The notes under the pieces: model-generated
Database searches by the model: none
What the model saw: only the letters and a program-made list of their open reading frames with translations
What the model was told of the DNA's origin: nothing
Part shown: positions 10,072 through 22,807 of the stretch, one piece after another
Layout: each line of letters starts with the position of its first letter
Position numbering within the stretch: position 1 is the stretch's first letter
Program-made: the position numbers and the translations under genes
Source: Plumapathes pennacea
Taxonomy: Eukaryota > Cnidaria > Anthozoa > Antipatharia > Myriopathidae
Assembly (NCBI GenBank): GCA_964036295.1
Contig: OZ038472.1
Location: 13,240,385-13,304,384 of the forward strand
Reading direction: 5' to 3'
DNA length: 64,000 nt

Positions 10072-13000
10072 TCAACTGGCTTCAATTGCTGTGACAGCAG
10101 TCGAAGTTTTGCTGTGTTGTTTGCAAACCCAAACGAAACCAGAGCCCTTCCTGAACTCCTTCACCATTCCTCCAAAGCCATCCTTTTGACCCAAGTCTGA
10201 GAGAAGGACCTGTAAATGCTTGTAATCAGAGCTGTACAGGTTAAACCGACGGGCTGCTCCAGGGGACTTTGCGAGACCTTTGGGGTCACTTGAAGATTGA
10301 GCACTTTTTTCTGCGCTTTTCAGGAGCTGATCCATCTGAAAAGAATGTTTGAGAGTTATAGCGTATAAGTGCCTTATGCTCCAAGCATTCCATAACGTCA
10401 CCCCTTGTTCTTAAATAGTTTAATCTTACAATGGACCATGAGCTTTGGAACTGTAAACTTTTTTGCTTAAGTCAAACACAAGAATCAGATTTACTGACTG
10501 AAAATTTTGAAAATTGAAACTGCATGCTCACGTTGCTGAACAAAATGGTTTTTAATTGAATTTTTAAACTTATTAATTTAATTCCTTTTTGGTATTTTTA
10601 AGTTAGCTTATTTTCAGCATAAAATATGTCTGGTTCAAAGGAGCACTTCTTTGCTCCTTTTCAGCCATGTAAAATGCTTCGTACCTTGTTCAAGTATTTC
10701 TTCCAGTCTCTCTTGACTGTTTCCACATTCAATCCAACTACACCCAATATCTTGTTTAGTGTCTCTTGGGATGGGAACATGCTCGCTACACCAGCAGCTT
10801 CCAACCCAGCTGCTATGAGAGCTACATTGGGGCTCACATGGTTGAGTAGCAACTGAAAACAAGGGAGGATGTCGAGTTATTATGGTTTAGCGGTGTTCAG
10901 ATAACCGTGGAAGCATAAAATTAAAATATTACTTCACCAACAACAGAGGCTGTAAGCGACACTTTTAACCAATCAGAAGTTAACTTACTTATTTACGTTT
11001 GCTTTTAATTTGAAGAATAAACCAACCAAGAGTGCGAGAAAACGCTATTGCCAATTTCTCGCTTGTTTTGATTCTGATTGGCTAAAATGCTTTTAAACTT
11101 GTTTGGACCAAGCGTAGCAAACGCAAAGAAAAACAATCACACGAATCCATTCGACAGTTCTCCGAAAACGGCTCTATGCTCTGGCTGTAAAGACACGAAT
11201 AAAAATAATGGTCGGTAGTTTGATACTATCCAGCTCAACAAACCTGCAAAACCAGCCTCAAATGCCCAGCATGCTTTAAAATGAACTCGTTAGGAGAGTT
11301 CAGTTCGTAACCCTTATGTTCATCGATGTCCAGGAAGTGAATGCCAAGCCCGTCACCATGCCCCTCGCATAACAGGAACAAGCGCCATTTTGGTTTCGGG
11401 CCAAAGTAGCTTTGTATTTTGTCCGGAAGACTTTGGAACGTTGCCAATTCTGGCCGCAGGAAAACTGTCCTGGGAACTGTGTACTGCGAAATAAGTGTGA
11501 AGATTACATTAGCACAAACTTTGTAGTAGTTTCTTTTTTCGTCCAGAGCATGTTATTTGGCGGACAAATTAATTGAACTTAAACAGCTCCTGTGTACTAA
11601 GGAAGTGGCATATAGAAACATGCTAGGAACTTAAAAATGGCTGTGGTAAAGGCGATTGCGACTCTGAAAGGCGCTGGATATCTAAGAAAGCCTAAAAGAT
11701 TGACATTTCAAACTTTGACATTGAGATCGTATATGGGCGAGTACAACAGACATAAGAGTGCAGTGTGAGTCGAACCTCTTTGGTTTGCTCAATCAGTTTG
11801 ATCATGTCACTGAATCCTTCTCTAATCTCAGTCAGCAGCATTTTCTCGTGCTGGAGTCGCTCGTCAAAGTATCGAACGACTGGCTGCAGAAGGGAAAGCC
11901 CGCCAGCGTCTTCCTTGATAGTGCTTTCTGTGGAGTTAAACAGCCAGGAGAGTTTTACGTGACCGAGTGCAACACCGTAGGTCTTGTGGCCGTCGCATAC
12001 ATGTACTGTATGCTTTGGAAAAAGAAAGAAAAAAAAAAAAAAAAAAAAAAACTAAGCTGAGCTTATTCCTAACTCATAGTCTCCAAAACCTAGCCTGTGG
12101 CTCTCTCGTTTTCGGCCAAGAGACCAGGCTACTAAATCCCCTTTGTTTGGAAATATAATTAGTTATTTTTTTATGGAAAAGCTTAAGAGAAGGAAAATAA
12201 TGATCTGATATGCAGTTGGATTTCTGGCCAAAAACTTTTAATCTGAAACGTTCAAGTTGCAGTTTCATATTTGTTGTTTAGGTGTCTTCAATTAGAAGAG
12301 AAGAGGCTTTTCTCTATGCAGCTATGTAACTTGACTGATACATAATCAAATACCTGAAGATGCCGTCCACTTCAAGTCAGGGATGACTCTGGTTTCATTG
12401 TAGCCTTTCTGCAAATCCTCTACCGCCGCCATCTTCATGCATCTCTGACATCTAACCTCACTTTCTCCTTGATTCTCTGCTGTGAAAACATCAGACTGCT
12501 CAATGTACTGAAGAAGGCACTCGGAGCAAGAGACCTTGACGCTGTGAAAAGGCTGTGACAAATCGTCAAACTCAAACAGGGTCGCGAGGATGGAATCAGC
12601 AACATTTCCACAGTTCTCCGGCCGCTCTGCCCGAACAATTACCCTGACCTCGGACGTCCGTCTGTCCACAAAGCACGGTCCACAGTCGACCCGACTCTTG
12701 TACTTGGCGTCGTGAATAACAAGTGCATTCTTGCCAATAGAAACAGAGGGATATGCTTTGACAGCCTTGAAGATGAGGTTTGGGAACATGGTACGAAGGA
12801 CATGTGGTTGTACTTTGAAAACCAGGTGTCTTATGGCAGTGAATACAGTGTTGTCGGAGGGGCTCCAGACTTCTTTAGGTAATGGCTCCAGAGAGGAGAT
12901 AACGTGAATTCTGGTCTGCGTTTGATTAGCGACCGCTAGCTGCTTGTTGATGAGGAGTTCTGCGATACACTTCTCTGGACCTACTGCGAGTATTAAATGT

Positions 13001-16000
13001 AACTATGTTACAAAAGTCCAATTACTCTGTCATTTCGGAACGATGTCTAACTCCTAAAACAAACGAAATTCTTTGTCTCTTTTTGCTGAAACTGGTTTGT
13101 AAATGGGTAATTGGCTTAATGTACCAGAGCTAGTTGCTTGATATTTATATTTTTTCAGTTTACACGACTTGCATTAGTCGGAAATATGTAAAACTTTAAC
13201 TATACCTACCAAGACTACTCGAATCGAGTGCGCCGTGATGACATGACCCCGAAATCGTCTGGAGATTCCTCGTCAGCCATTTCTCCCGTAGAATCAGGAA
13301 CACCTCCTCTTGACCAGTTATGAGGCCAAGTCCTGCTTCTTCTAGGTACCTTGCTGCCATTGTAAAAGAATATTCACCGTGGATTCCATATTCAAGTGCA
13401 AGAGACTTCAAGCGTTTCTTGCTCAATATTTCCAACCCCGCCGCTCTCTCCTGCTCCACCTTTTCTGCTAGTTTCTCTGCTCTGAACCAAACCATTCCCT
13501 GGCTTAAGTGCACTCTTTCTTCCAATACTGGTTTGATTTGTTTGAGAAGGATGGCAGGCTGTAGCTGGTACGCACATCCAACGAGGATGACTCGTTTCAA
13601 ATTTGGATTGATGTCTTGGAACGGCTTCAGGTCCAGACGGCTGGCAAGGCCCGCGCTGACGTTAAGACCCAGGAGGAGAACCTCAGCTTGTGGGGCTTTC
13701 ACGGATAACATTTGGAGCCAGTACTTTACATCAACCTTCGGTAGATTCCCGTCCAGACTGTTCCAGACGTACGCATACAGACCTCGGTCGGTCATTGACG
13801 TCAGAGCTGCCGCGTGACAAGTTATTCGATCAATGCTGATGTCAGGAACTCCCCAAAGTTCTACTTTGAGACCAGCATTTTGAAATGAATCACGTGCTTC
13901 CTCTTGCTGCATTGCGTCCTCTACTGATTGTAATGTCTGCAAATTTTGGCCGACCAGAGTCACTTTACATCTGCTCGATAAGACTCCCTTCTCGGCGACG
14001 ACTTTAAATGGGCTTCCGATGACGTGTACGCCTTCGATCGTAGCACCGACTTCGAACGTGCCTTCCTTCGGAAATAGGATAGACGCTTTATGTGTGTTCT
14101 TGCCGTCTTGCTTCACCTTGCCTTTCACGCGGGTGGTGGCGATATCAGCCATGGAAGAGGCCTCTACTCTGAACACCTGGCAAGGACATTGCAAGCTATG
14201 TAAAAATAGTCGTAGCGGGGATAAAGAAACGAATGTGGGGGAGGCTATAGCTACGGATATTGGGCCAATTTTTTAAACGAAGTCTAACTTAGACCTGGTT
14301 TATCGCTAAATTGAAGTCTAGACAGACGCCGTAAAACAGGGTCAGCCAAACGTTAAGCTGCATTTTTACAACATAGATCGGAGTCGGTTTATAAGGACGA
14401 CGCTTAGCCGTTGTCCGTTAAGCATGGCTATTGTTTAAATCTTATTTAGAGCAGGACTTTCTTAGCCGTGGTCAAAGCCTTGTTTAAAACATCGGCCCAT
14501 TCTGTTTCGAAAAAAGGCTTGCTCATGAATGGAATACTAGTTTCTGTAGAAACTAGTTTTGTTCTGTTCTGCCTAAACAAATGCCTACTTTTTGTGATGT
14601 GCTGCTGTCGTTCACTCCGTCACTTCTCAGGCCAATGCCGAACTCAAATGGTCTCCCAACGACTGCGATTTGCTGATCATCTCCCTTGTTGTCCATCTGA
14701 AGCATGTATGCAGCATTTGGATCTGTTTTGTAGTCGCTGGTCGCCAACTTTGAGCCGTGTCTAATTTCTGTACCCATTTGAGTTTTGAGAATTTGGAATT
14801 TCATCTCGTTTATCTCGTATTCAGGTTGATCTAGTACGCCCCAGAAAAATACCTGTAATAAAAATAAACAACAGAATATTAACATTGCGTCACATTTGAA
14901 CGTCTATTTTGCTGCTTTTACGTTGTAAATGAAGGATCCTATATCGCGTAATGTTTTACAATCACAGATCAGTTTCGTACGCTCTGATTGGCCAAGTTTT
15001 ATGATTCTTTTTTTTGGACATTAAGGGAAGTGTCCGGTCCAGCTTTTTGACATTGTTGTTCGTGATCAGTAAGAGGACAGATACTAAAAACTGACGTCAT
15101 CAGTTGGTGGTGGTGGTGTTAATTTTAATGATGATGATAATGATGACGATGATGAGGGCGGTACTTAGTGGTAGTGATGATGATGACGAAGAAAAAGATG
15201 ACGATAGCGATGATTGTGATTGAGACGAGGAAGACAGTGGACAACCACAAATTGACTTGTACCTTCCCATCGCTGGACAGCACAGCAGTGCTCGCTAAGC
15301 CACATGAAACCGTCGCGACCTGAAGAGCCTCCGTCAACGGCACAGGCTGAAATCTCGAAACGCTTTCAAAGGTACCACGCCCCAGCTGACCTGCAGAACC
15401 AACACCACTTGTCTGGACCACGCCCTCTTCTGTCAGCACGGCCACGTGCTGCATCCCACAAGCAAGCTCCACAACGATTGTGTCGTCCAGCTCGGTGTGG
15501 CGTTCAATGTTTCCGCCGGATAAAGGCTTCCAACTGCAAACATCTCCAATGACTGTGATGAAGAAGAACGTATCCAAAGTTGCCTCGACTCTTCTTACAC
15601 TGTCGGACAGCGTGCATTCTTTCCAAGTGAAGGAGGGCACCACGGACTTTCTGCGGTTCAGACTGCGAATAGCAAAGCCCAAGGCACGTGGAAGATCGGT
15701 TGGCAGGGTCGCACTTCTATTGGACAAAACGTTCTTGCACCACGCTTGGCAATCAGCGTAGTACGCTTTTCCTCTTACGTCGACTGCAAGTAGAACGGAA
15801 CCAGCGGATGTAACAGACACTAAATCACTGATGTTGCATGGAACAATAGCTTTTAATGCCTGGGTGTCTACGTTGGACCTCTCAGCACCGCATAAAATGA
15901 ATGCTTGGGCATCTGTCAGCGCAAATACCAGCTCGGTGAAAACAGTTCCGTAGGAGACGCTACATGTTGTAACATCCATTATGTTGTCTGTTTTCACGTC

Positions 16001-19000
16001 GGTTGGAATTGGATTGTCAACCTTGAGGCCGTAGAAGCTTTTTCCCCACATCATGACTTCGTTGTTTTCAGTGAGCACCATGGTACAGTCTTCACTGCAA
16101 GACATTTCTTTCGCTCTGGAAAGAGAGCAAAAGGGCGAGATATAAACAAAACAAAACAAAAGAAGACAGAAGGATAACATTGCATCTGTTTTACTCTACA
16201 AAGCGAGGGACAAAAGAGGAAAACAGATAAATAGAAAAGAAAATTTGGCGCCAAACTACCCACGTGACTGTTACTAAGCAACGGTAAAAAAAAACGCGCA
16301 GAACAGTAACCGATGTTTTTCGTTGTCAGATTTTTTAAATTTTTTTATTAAGCTACTAAGAACGGCTGCACAGCTTAAAAATATTACCATTTTGTTCGTA
16401 ACCACTGATTCTATTATCGACGTACCTGATTTCTTTGTTATCAGCATTCCGGCCAAGGTCGACTTTCTGTGGAGTGCTACTGTCATTTTCCTCGGTGAAA
16501 TACCCGAGCTGACCAAACCGATTGCATCCACACGTGAACACTTCCCCTTTGGTTGTCAGGAAGGCAGAGTGGTTCTTCCCAGCTGATACTTTCTGGATCT
16601 CCTTGCTTGCGCTGTACAGAGATCTCACACAAGAAAGTCCACCCTTGTTCTTAGCGTTGCCATGACCAAGTTGACCACGTGACCCTCGTCCCCAGGAATA
16701 CGCGATCCCTGAGTAGTACGTACCGTTCGCAATGCACAGGGTGTGATGTGCGCCACATGACACTGACGTCACGGTGGTGTAGTCTTTCCGACACACTGTT
16801 GGTTTAGTTTGGAATTTCATCAGTGCTGGCTCATCACACTGAAGTCCCCATCCATAAAGATAACCGCTACCAATCGCTGCAGCGTGGTGATTTCCTGCAC
16901 TAATAGATATGATGTTGGACAGACCCTGGATCTGTAGAATATATATATAGTGAGACCGATTAATTAGATAAAACGGGAACATTGGAGATATTTAGGACAT
17001 AATTTTCAAGCCTGCAGTTTTCTATCTGGCAGTAAGGTTTATTCAAACCGGCTTCAAGAACTTCCCAACTCAATGTTATATTCGGCAAATAATCGTCAGG
17101 CTTACTTTCCTATCATAGACGGGGCGTTTATACAATCAAGAAACTAAAAAGTTATATACTACTGAGCTATTTTTGGATGACTTTTACAAGTGAATGTGTG
17201 ATTGCTTTGGTTTTGCGTTTGTTACGCTTTTGGGCTGGTCCTAATAATTTTGACAGCGTTCTCGGTCGATCAGTAAAAATAGCAAAGCCCGATTGCGGTC
17301 TTCTCACGCAAGCAAAGGCGAGTTTTTGCACTGCTAATTCGCCTCTTCAAATTAAAGGAAATCGAAAACTACTTTGGCTTCTGGCTGGTTCAGAGTGTTT
17401 CCTTACAGCCTCTTTGATTGGTTGAAAGTGTATTTCTACAACCTCTTTGACTGGTTTAAAGTGCTTTCTTACAGCCTCTTTGATTGGTAATGTAAGTACT
17501 TTGGTTTTTCGAAAGTCATTCACGCTTCCTATTATTTTATAACACTTTACTTACCATGGTAGGGCTGGCCTTATCCTCCTCATCCCCATGACCCAACTGA
17601 CCAAATTCACCGCGTCCATAGGAGAACACCTTCCAATTGCTGCTCAGCATAAGTGTAAAATCAATCCCGCACGCCACTTGTGTGACGTTTATGCTGGGTT
17701 TGACGTCAGGTTCCGGGAAAAATGCAAGGTCCCCCCATGTCTGCACCCTACCATCACCGGCGACTACTGCGTGTGTACTTGACATGCTGATGGACTTAAT
17801 CTTGTTGTTGTCACACAAGACAAGACGTCTTGGGGTCAACTTGAAGTCTCCTGGAGTGTATCCTTGTGTGCTTTTTGCTTGGTTGATCCCACACTCTAAG
17901 AGCATGTCGTATGTGGTCAGCATCAGCATGTAAAACATGCCTTGATCTCTGTCCGAGCCGTCTCGTTTGCCTGTCGAGGTATAATTGACCAGTGAATCGA
18001 TTGAATTGATTTGTGTATGAAAATACAGTAGGGTCGTGCAGAGACCGGACGTACAAGCCGGTTGCCACACCCCTCCCCCTCCAAGGCTTCTTTGTTTATT
18101 ACTCTTTGAAGCTTTAGTACCACTTAACGTTGTACACTCAACTCTCTCTAATGCGGACACCCTCGGGACTAGATTTAGTGTCCGCCTTAAAGAGATGTCC
18201 GCCTTAAGAGTTCAGTTATAGAGAAACAAGTGAAATCGGCAAGGACCAAACTCTTTATGCTGTCCGCCTTAGAAAGGTGCCCGCTTAGAGAGAGTTGACT
18301 CTAGTATTCCCGTAGCATTAAACTTGCAGTTTTTGGTTTCGGTTTTGATTATCGTGTAAGATGCATTGATTAATGGACACGCTGTCTTATCAATTAACTG
18401 GTAACTTACTTGAACAGAACGCGATTTCCTTGATGTCCTTGAACTTAGTACAGGTCGGTTGTCTCTTTACTGTGACTCCAACAACACAGTCTCCTGATAG
18501 GTTCCTGTGTTGCCACGTGCTTGCAGAGCTTTTTGAAGATACACAGGAGTATAGTGGGTTGACTGGAGTTGTGGGCGGTGAATCCAGACTTACTGCCTGA
18601 AGAGGCTCAACCATAAGTACAGGCTCCTGTACACTACACAAATGGAGACAATGTATAATATCATGAGACTTGTATACAGTCAACTCTCTCTAAAGCGGAC
18701 ACCTCTCTGAGGCGGGGAGCCATGCAGATTTGGTCCTTGTTGATTTTCACCTCTTTCTCTGTAACTGAACTCTCTCTAAGGCGGACACCTTTCTTAGGCG
18801 GACACTAAATCTAGTCCCGAGGGTGTTCGCATTGGAGAGAGTTCACTGTGCTAACGGCTGCTTGTCTAAAGCACGAGGATACGATGGAATGCACACCGAT
18901 GCTCGGTTTCGCTTTCAGTCATTTCAGATTTAGACAGCACAAAGTCCCCGATTGCTATATGTTGTAAGTTAAAGTCAGTTGAAGTTTGTGCATTTAGTGT

Positions 19001-21747
19001 CCGCCTTAGAAAGGTATCGGCCTTAGAGAGAGTTCATTTACAGAGGAAGAGGTGAAAATCGACAAGGTCTAAATCTGCATGGCTGTCCGCCTTAGAGAGG
19101 TGTCCGCTTTAGAGAGAGCTGACTGTACGTATATAATACAGTCACTCTCTCAAGACGGCCACCAGTATAAGACGGACACCTCTGTTAGCCGGACAGTTGG
19201 TCCCGGGTGGTCGAATTTCATTTATTTGTCTGTATCTGCACTCTCTAAAAAGCCATACACCAAGACCAGCCCTGAGGCTGTCCGTCTTAGAAGGGGCTCA
19301 CGCTGTAGCAGTTAACGTTTAATTTTAGGTGCTCAAATTTTCATCTCAACTAATTTTGTGTTTATGAACTAAACTCTTTCACCTTTAAAATTTAAAATAA
19401 TTCCTAATCTTTATAAGAAAATGTACAAATAATGTAGTGAGAAAGAACAGTTCAAAGGTTTAAAGGCGCTGGTGTGTGTTTCCTTTGGTTTAGAAATTTT
19501 GGTTTAGAAGGTCACAATGTGGTGTGAAATTTCAAGCTGCCATGTTTCAAAGTAAGATGATGTCATTACACTTACCGCTGTTCAAAGTCAGTTCCCCACA
19601 TGAGCTTTTCGTGTTCCCCATACATGACAAGTCGCTGTTGACTCGTAGTAATCTCAGTGATAACACTGCTTCCGGTATCGATAGCCACAGGGTCAGGATA
19701 CCGCAGAAATGCACCTGGAGAGGCCAAGGTGTCGTTCAGTATCAGAGCATTCTTTCTGGCATCAAAGCAGTCTCCTTCGGGGCTGTAAGAGGTCGGAAAG
19801 GCTTGAAGGCAAGGTTTCTGGCCAGCAAGTGCATCTCCCACTCTTGAGAATAGCTCGTGGAGATTGGTTGGTGTCTTCGCCGATGTGGTGGTGAATTCTG
19901 CATTAATTTGCCTGGCTAAAGATTGAAAATCGTCTTCTATCTCTTGGCTTGGTTGGGACACTGCATCCAACTTTGTTCCAACCACAAATTTCTTGACTTG
20001 TGTGGCGTCGCCTTCGAATACTGTCTCGAACAGATCAGCCCACTTATGAAGTCCGTTAAGACTTGAAGGATCGTTTAGGGCGAAGACAAATATCGCGCAG
20101 TCCAGCTTCCGTAAGTACTGCTTCACCAGGGGGGTACACTCGGGGCTTCCTGAAGTGTCCACGATGTATAATTGACAAACCTTCGAGATGTAGTGGTTGG
20201 TGATCCAGGAACCCGTTGTTGGTTTATACTTCATGGAGTCTTTCCATGATTCACAGCCGTACTTCAAGGTCTTCACAAGGGAAGTTTTTCCCACGCCTGC
20301 ATCTCCAACCAGAACCACTTTGTACTGGTCATGTTTGCCTCCTGTCGGGGATCAGCACATTGAGAACCGTTAAGATTAATACAGTACGTTGAAGCTCCCG
20401 TAAACGGACACCAATGTGTCCGTAACTGGAACAGTCCGCTTACGAGAATGTGTAAAGACAGAGTTTGACTAAGCAAGAGTTTAAACTTGGCTTGACGTAG
20501 ACGCCCCTGACGATGGTTAGTTTATGTCAACGTAATGTTTCAAATGGTGGTGAGCAGGCCATAAAATAATAGTAAGTGCTAGCATACTGGCTTTGGATCG
20601 TAGTAAACAGTTTTAGAATGCTTGGGAAAAATTTCTAGTACAGTCAAAGCTCCCGTAAGCGAACACCTCGGTAAGCCGAAAAAATGTTCGTAACTAGAAC
20701 TGTCCGCTTACGAGAATGTGTAAATACAAAGTTTGACTGAACTACAGTTTAAACAGGGTTTCTTAGAGGCGTCCGTAAGTAGAGCTGTCCGCGTACGAGA
20801 GTGTCCGCACAGAGAGCTTGGACTATATGAGGTGCTTCCTTGATTCTTAAAATCCGGTATACAGAAAGAGAACGCAGGCATTAGTAGGTAATTGTTCAGA
20901 CAAAAGCTGATAGAAAACGGTTCAACAACCATTGAGTCGCTCATAATGTTTTCTCATTCTTTACTTCGAACCGCTGCAGCCTCGTACAAAAATCGACATT
21001 AGCACTGTATGGAGCACACGACTAATAAAGAGAATAGAGCACGCATGCGTTATTTCAATCGGTTAAAGCTTCGGTAATTTCCCCTTGTATGTCTGAGTAC
21101 AGTATAAAAGACCAGGAAAACATATCTCCTTAAGCGTGTGGCTTTTGCCATGACGAGCGAAAGCATATATTTCGACACATGTACACTACGGCTAAAGCTG
21201 AAAGTCTGGTGTGACGATGTGGATAAGAGCGAAACTACAAACGTTGTAACTTCCCGCTCTAAATTAAAAAACGAAAACAAAAACAAAAAAACACTGGTCA
21301 GTTGAATGATTGAGTTATGTTTGGTTACTATAAATTTTGCAACAGATATACGTAATGATTTTTCGCCGGTACATCATACGTCTAGTGTTAGACGTTTCGC
21401 GTGACTGCCTGTTACAGTTGCATGAACTGACAGTGACCTGTGGGTCAAGAATCTGCTGTATTCATTTACATAAGAAGCGTCTATGTTGACCATATGGATT
21501 CAGTTCGATGGTTCTTTTTTCGTCGCTGAAACAGTGAGTTTTTCAATGGGCTGTTTTACTTACTTTTTTTATCCCATTTGGCTCGAGTATACTCATCGGC
21601 CAATGTCTTGAAATTTGGCCCATCAAGTGGACTGCGCTTACGACCGTTTGGTGTGTGTTGGCACTGATTTGACGCTCAGTATATGCTGAGTAACACCGAA
21701 ATACATATCTAAGATGTGTAATACTTACCAGGTCTCGCTGGTAACAT
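10072..21747 (-). CDS. Array copy A: Rab-like GTPase / RCC1 / filamin-Ig / pseudo-ROC / COR protein
   Basis: Thirteen exons: 21729-21747, 19576-20341, 18410-18633, 17555-17970, 16426-16931, 15263-16115, 14589-14852, 13210-14176, 12354-12983, 11776-11927, 11244-11483, 10685-10852, 10072-10335. All junctions are GT-AG and phases close on 1822 residues. It starts MLPARPGGKHDQYKVVLVG. Residues 14-185 form a small GTPase: G1 GDAGVGKT (19-26), switch I PTTG, G3 DTSG (68-71, without the usual Gln), G4 TKLD (129-132), G5 TSAK (159-162). About 337-928 is an RCC1 propeller (CGAHHTLCI, AGKNHSAFL, GQLGHG). About 1017-1080 is a filamin-like Ig strand set (GKVKQDGKNTHKASILFP). About 1085-1220 is a ROC-like fold without P-loop; about 1230-1500 is COR-A/COR-B. 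C-x2-C-x22-C-x2-C follows, then a coiled coil and a C-terminal module. No signal peptide or membrane segment is seen, so it is probably cytosolic. A self-contained signalling scaffold is inferred. Confidence 0.88.
15104..15230. repeat. GAT/ATG-rich microsatellite in copy A intron 6
   Basis: GGTGGTGGTGGTG is followed by TGATGATGATAATGATGACGATGATGA and similar triplets. It lies just after the donor of exon 6 (AAG|GTACAA at 15262 on the minus strand). Reading through this donor gives a false hydrophobic, His-rich tail. Confidence 0.85.
18131..19305. repeat. GCGGACACC-type inverted repeat arrays flanking copy A exon 3
   Basis: The words CTCTCTCTAAnGCGGACACC and GGTGTCCGCCTTAGAGAGAG recur in both orientations at about 18131-18300, 18672-18850, 18985-19135 and 19138-19305, with shared inner text such as GTCCGCCTTA. 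Exon 3 (18410-18633) sits between the first two blocks. These are dispersed short elements of the kind common in anthozoan DNA. Paired copies could form long hairpins in the pre-mRNA. Confidence 0.8.
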
Positions 21748-22520
21748 CTTAGCAAACTGCAATAGTTTCCGTGTTACTCTCAATTAAAAATGCATCGATT
21801 CACGTCGATTGGACCATCGCACTGTCTATGTCTTAAACTTCCATTCATGGGTTATTTAAACTTGATGGCGTGAATATATATTGCTGGTTTGCCGTATCAA
21901 AGGAAACGCTGGTTGAATTTTGTTCAACGACTCCATGCAGACCAGACGCTCGCAAACCAAAAGTAGCACATCCGGGCATGAGGCTCTTGCGAATGTCACG
22001 CTGCCCAGGCCTACTCTATATCTACGGCCGAGTTCTGGCCAACAGCTGAAAAGACTTGTCCGAGTGGAAGCATTAAAATGCGAATTATTCCATCCACAAA
22101 AAGAAATATATACAATTTTTTCTTTATTACGGAAAATATAGACTACAGTGCATTTCTCAGTTACTTCAGATTACATGTCTGACTGGGACAACACGCCAAT
22201 AACATCTCAAAATACCAATGAAAATGTGCAGACGTTTCTCACTGGTAACACCGTGATATTTTACTGCTACTTACAAATATTGGCTTCTTCTGCCAATCAC
22301 TGTTCTTTGGAAATCGGAAACGAGTTTAGAATAGGAAATTGAGCTGTCAGGTTACTGGATATGGGGCTGATGCTGCCGCATTTTAATGTCGATCGATCGG
22401 CGATTCGCCGAGTGGTACGGTCGAGAGATACACGTACCACAGAGAAGTTTGTAAAATACGTTCGAGATGCTCGAACTGGACTTCAAAAAAGAAAAAAAAG
22501 AAATCGGATCATCGTATTTT
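20386..22520. repeat. Segmental duplicate, member 1 (partner at 58427-60690)
   Basis: This covers most of copy A intron 1, exon 1 and the upstream region. The same order of landmarks recurs at 58427-60690: ACAGTACGTTGAAGCTCCCG, GTCCGCTTACGAGAATGTGTAAA, ATATATTTCGACACATGTACACTAC, the exon 1 coding bases, GCATCGATTCACGTCGATTGG, and CGATCGGCGATTCGCCGAG. Scattered indels separate the two, including an internal deletion in the MITE near 22183. The downstream part opens with GCTCCCGTAAACGGACACC repeats (20386-20820). Confidence 0.85.
22183..22292. repeat. Internally deleted remnant of the TGAAATGGGACAACAC MITE
   Basis: TGGGACAACACGCCAATAACATCTCAAAATA and GGTAACACCGTGATATTTTACTG match the elements at 50485-50671 and 60154-60334. 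The middle portion and the right terminal repeat are missing. Confidence 0.7.
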
Positions 22521-22713
22521 ACGGTGGTCCTTTAGTATGATATACTGTTCTTGGTTCTTCTAATGGTTATATGAAGTCAAAGCAAAATGCTGTTTAATGT
22601 AGTTAAGCAAAATGGCTGAACGTTTGACTATTACAAGTACTACTACAGTGGAACCCCGCCTTAAGACATCCCGTTATTACGGCCACTTTTTTTGTTCCGA
22701 ACAAACTACTAGC

Positions 22714-22746
22714 TACCACCACCACCACCACCACCACCACCACTAC
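22714..22746. repeat. (CCA)n microsatellite
   Basis: About ten consecutive CCA triplets in the copy A/copy B spacer, just outside the copy B stop codon region. Confidence 0.9.
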
Positions 22747-22807
22747 TACAGGAATAATTTGGTAATATTACGCCACACAAACAGTATAGTGGGATGCCAA
22801 GAGTTTC

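Larger units (their letters stand above)
21748..22807 (-). promoter_or_regulatory. Copy A upstream region (5' UTR and promoter zone)
   Basis: This 1.06 kb gap lies between the copy A start codon and the copy B stop codon. Bases from about 21780 to 22020 carry blocks also found upstream of the 59.6 kb exon 1, and more weakly upstream of copy B near 34510-34830 (CATCCGGG followed by AGGCCT and GATATCT-like text). That conservation suggests the 5' UTR and core promoter. No TATA box can be assigned with confidence. A MITE remnant and a CCA microsatellite occupy the distal end. Confidence 0.5.

Noticed and set aside
13320-13817. 165-codon plus-strand frame antisense to copy A exon 8
   Set aside because: Shadow of the real minus-strand exon. 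The equivalent frames in copies B and C are shorter and do not align as proteins.
15125-15262. Hydrophobic, His-rich tail that looks like a membrane segment after copy A exon 6
   Set aside because: It is read-through past the exon 6 donor (AAG|GTACAA) into a GAT/ATG microsatellite. Copies B and C splice at the same place and have no such tail.
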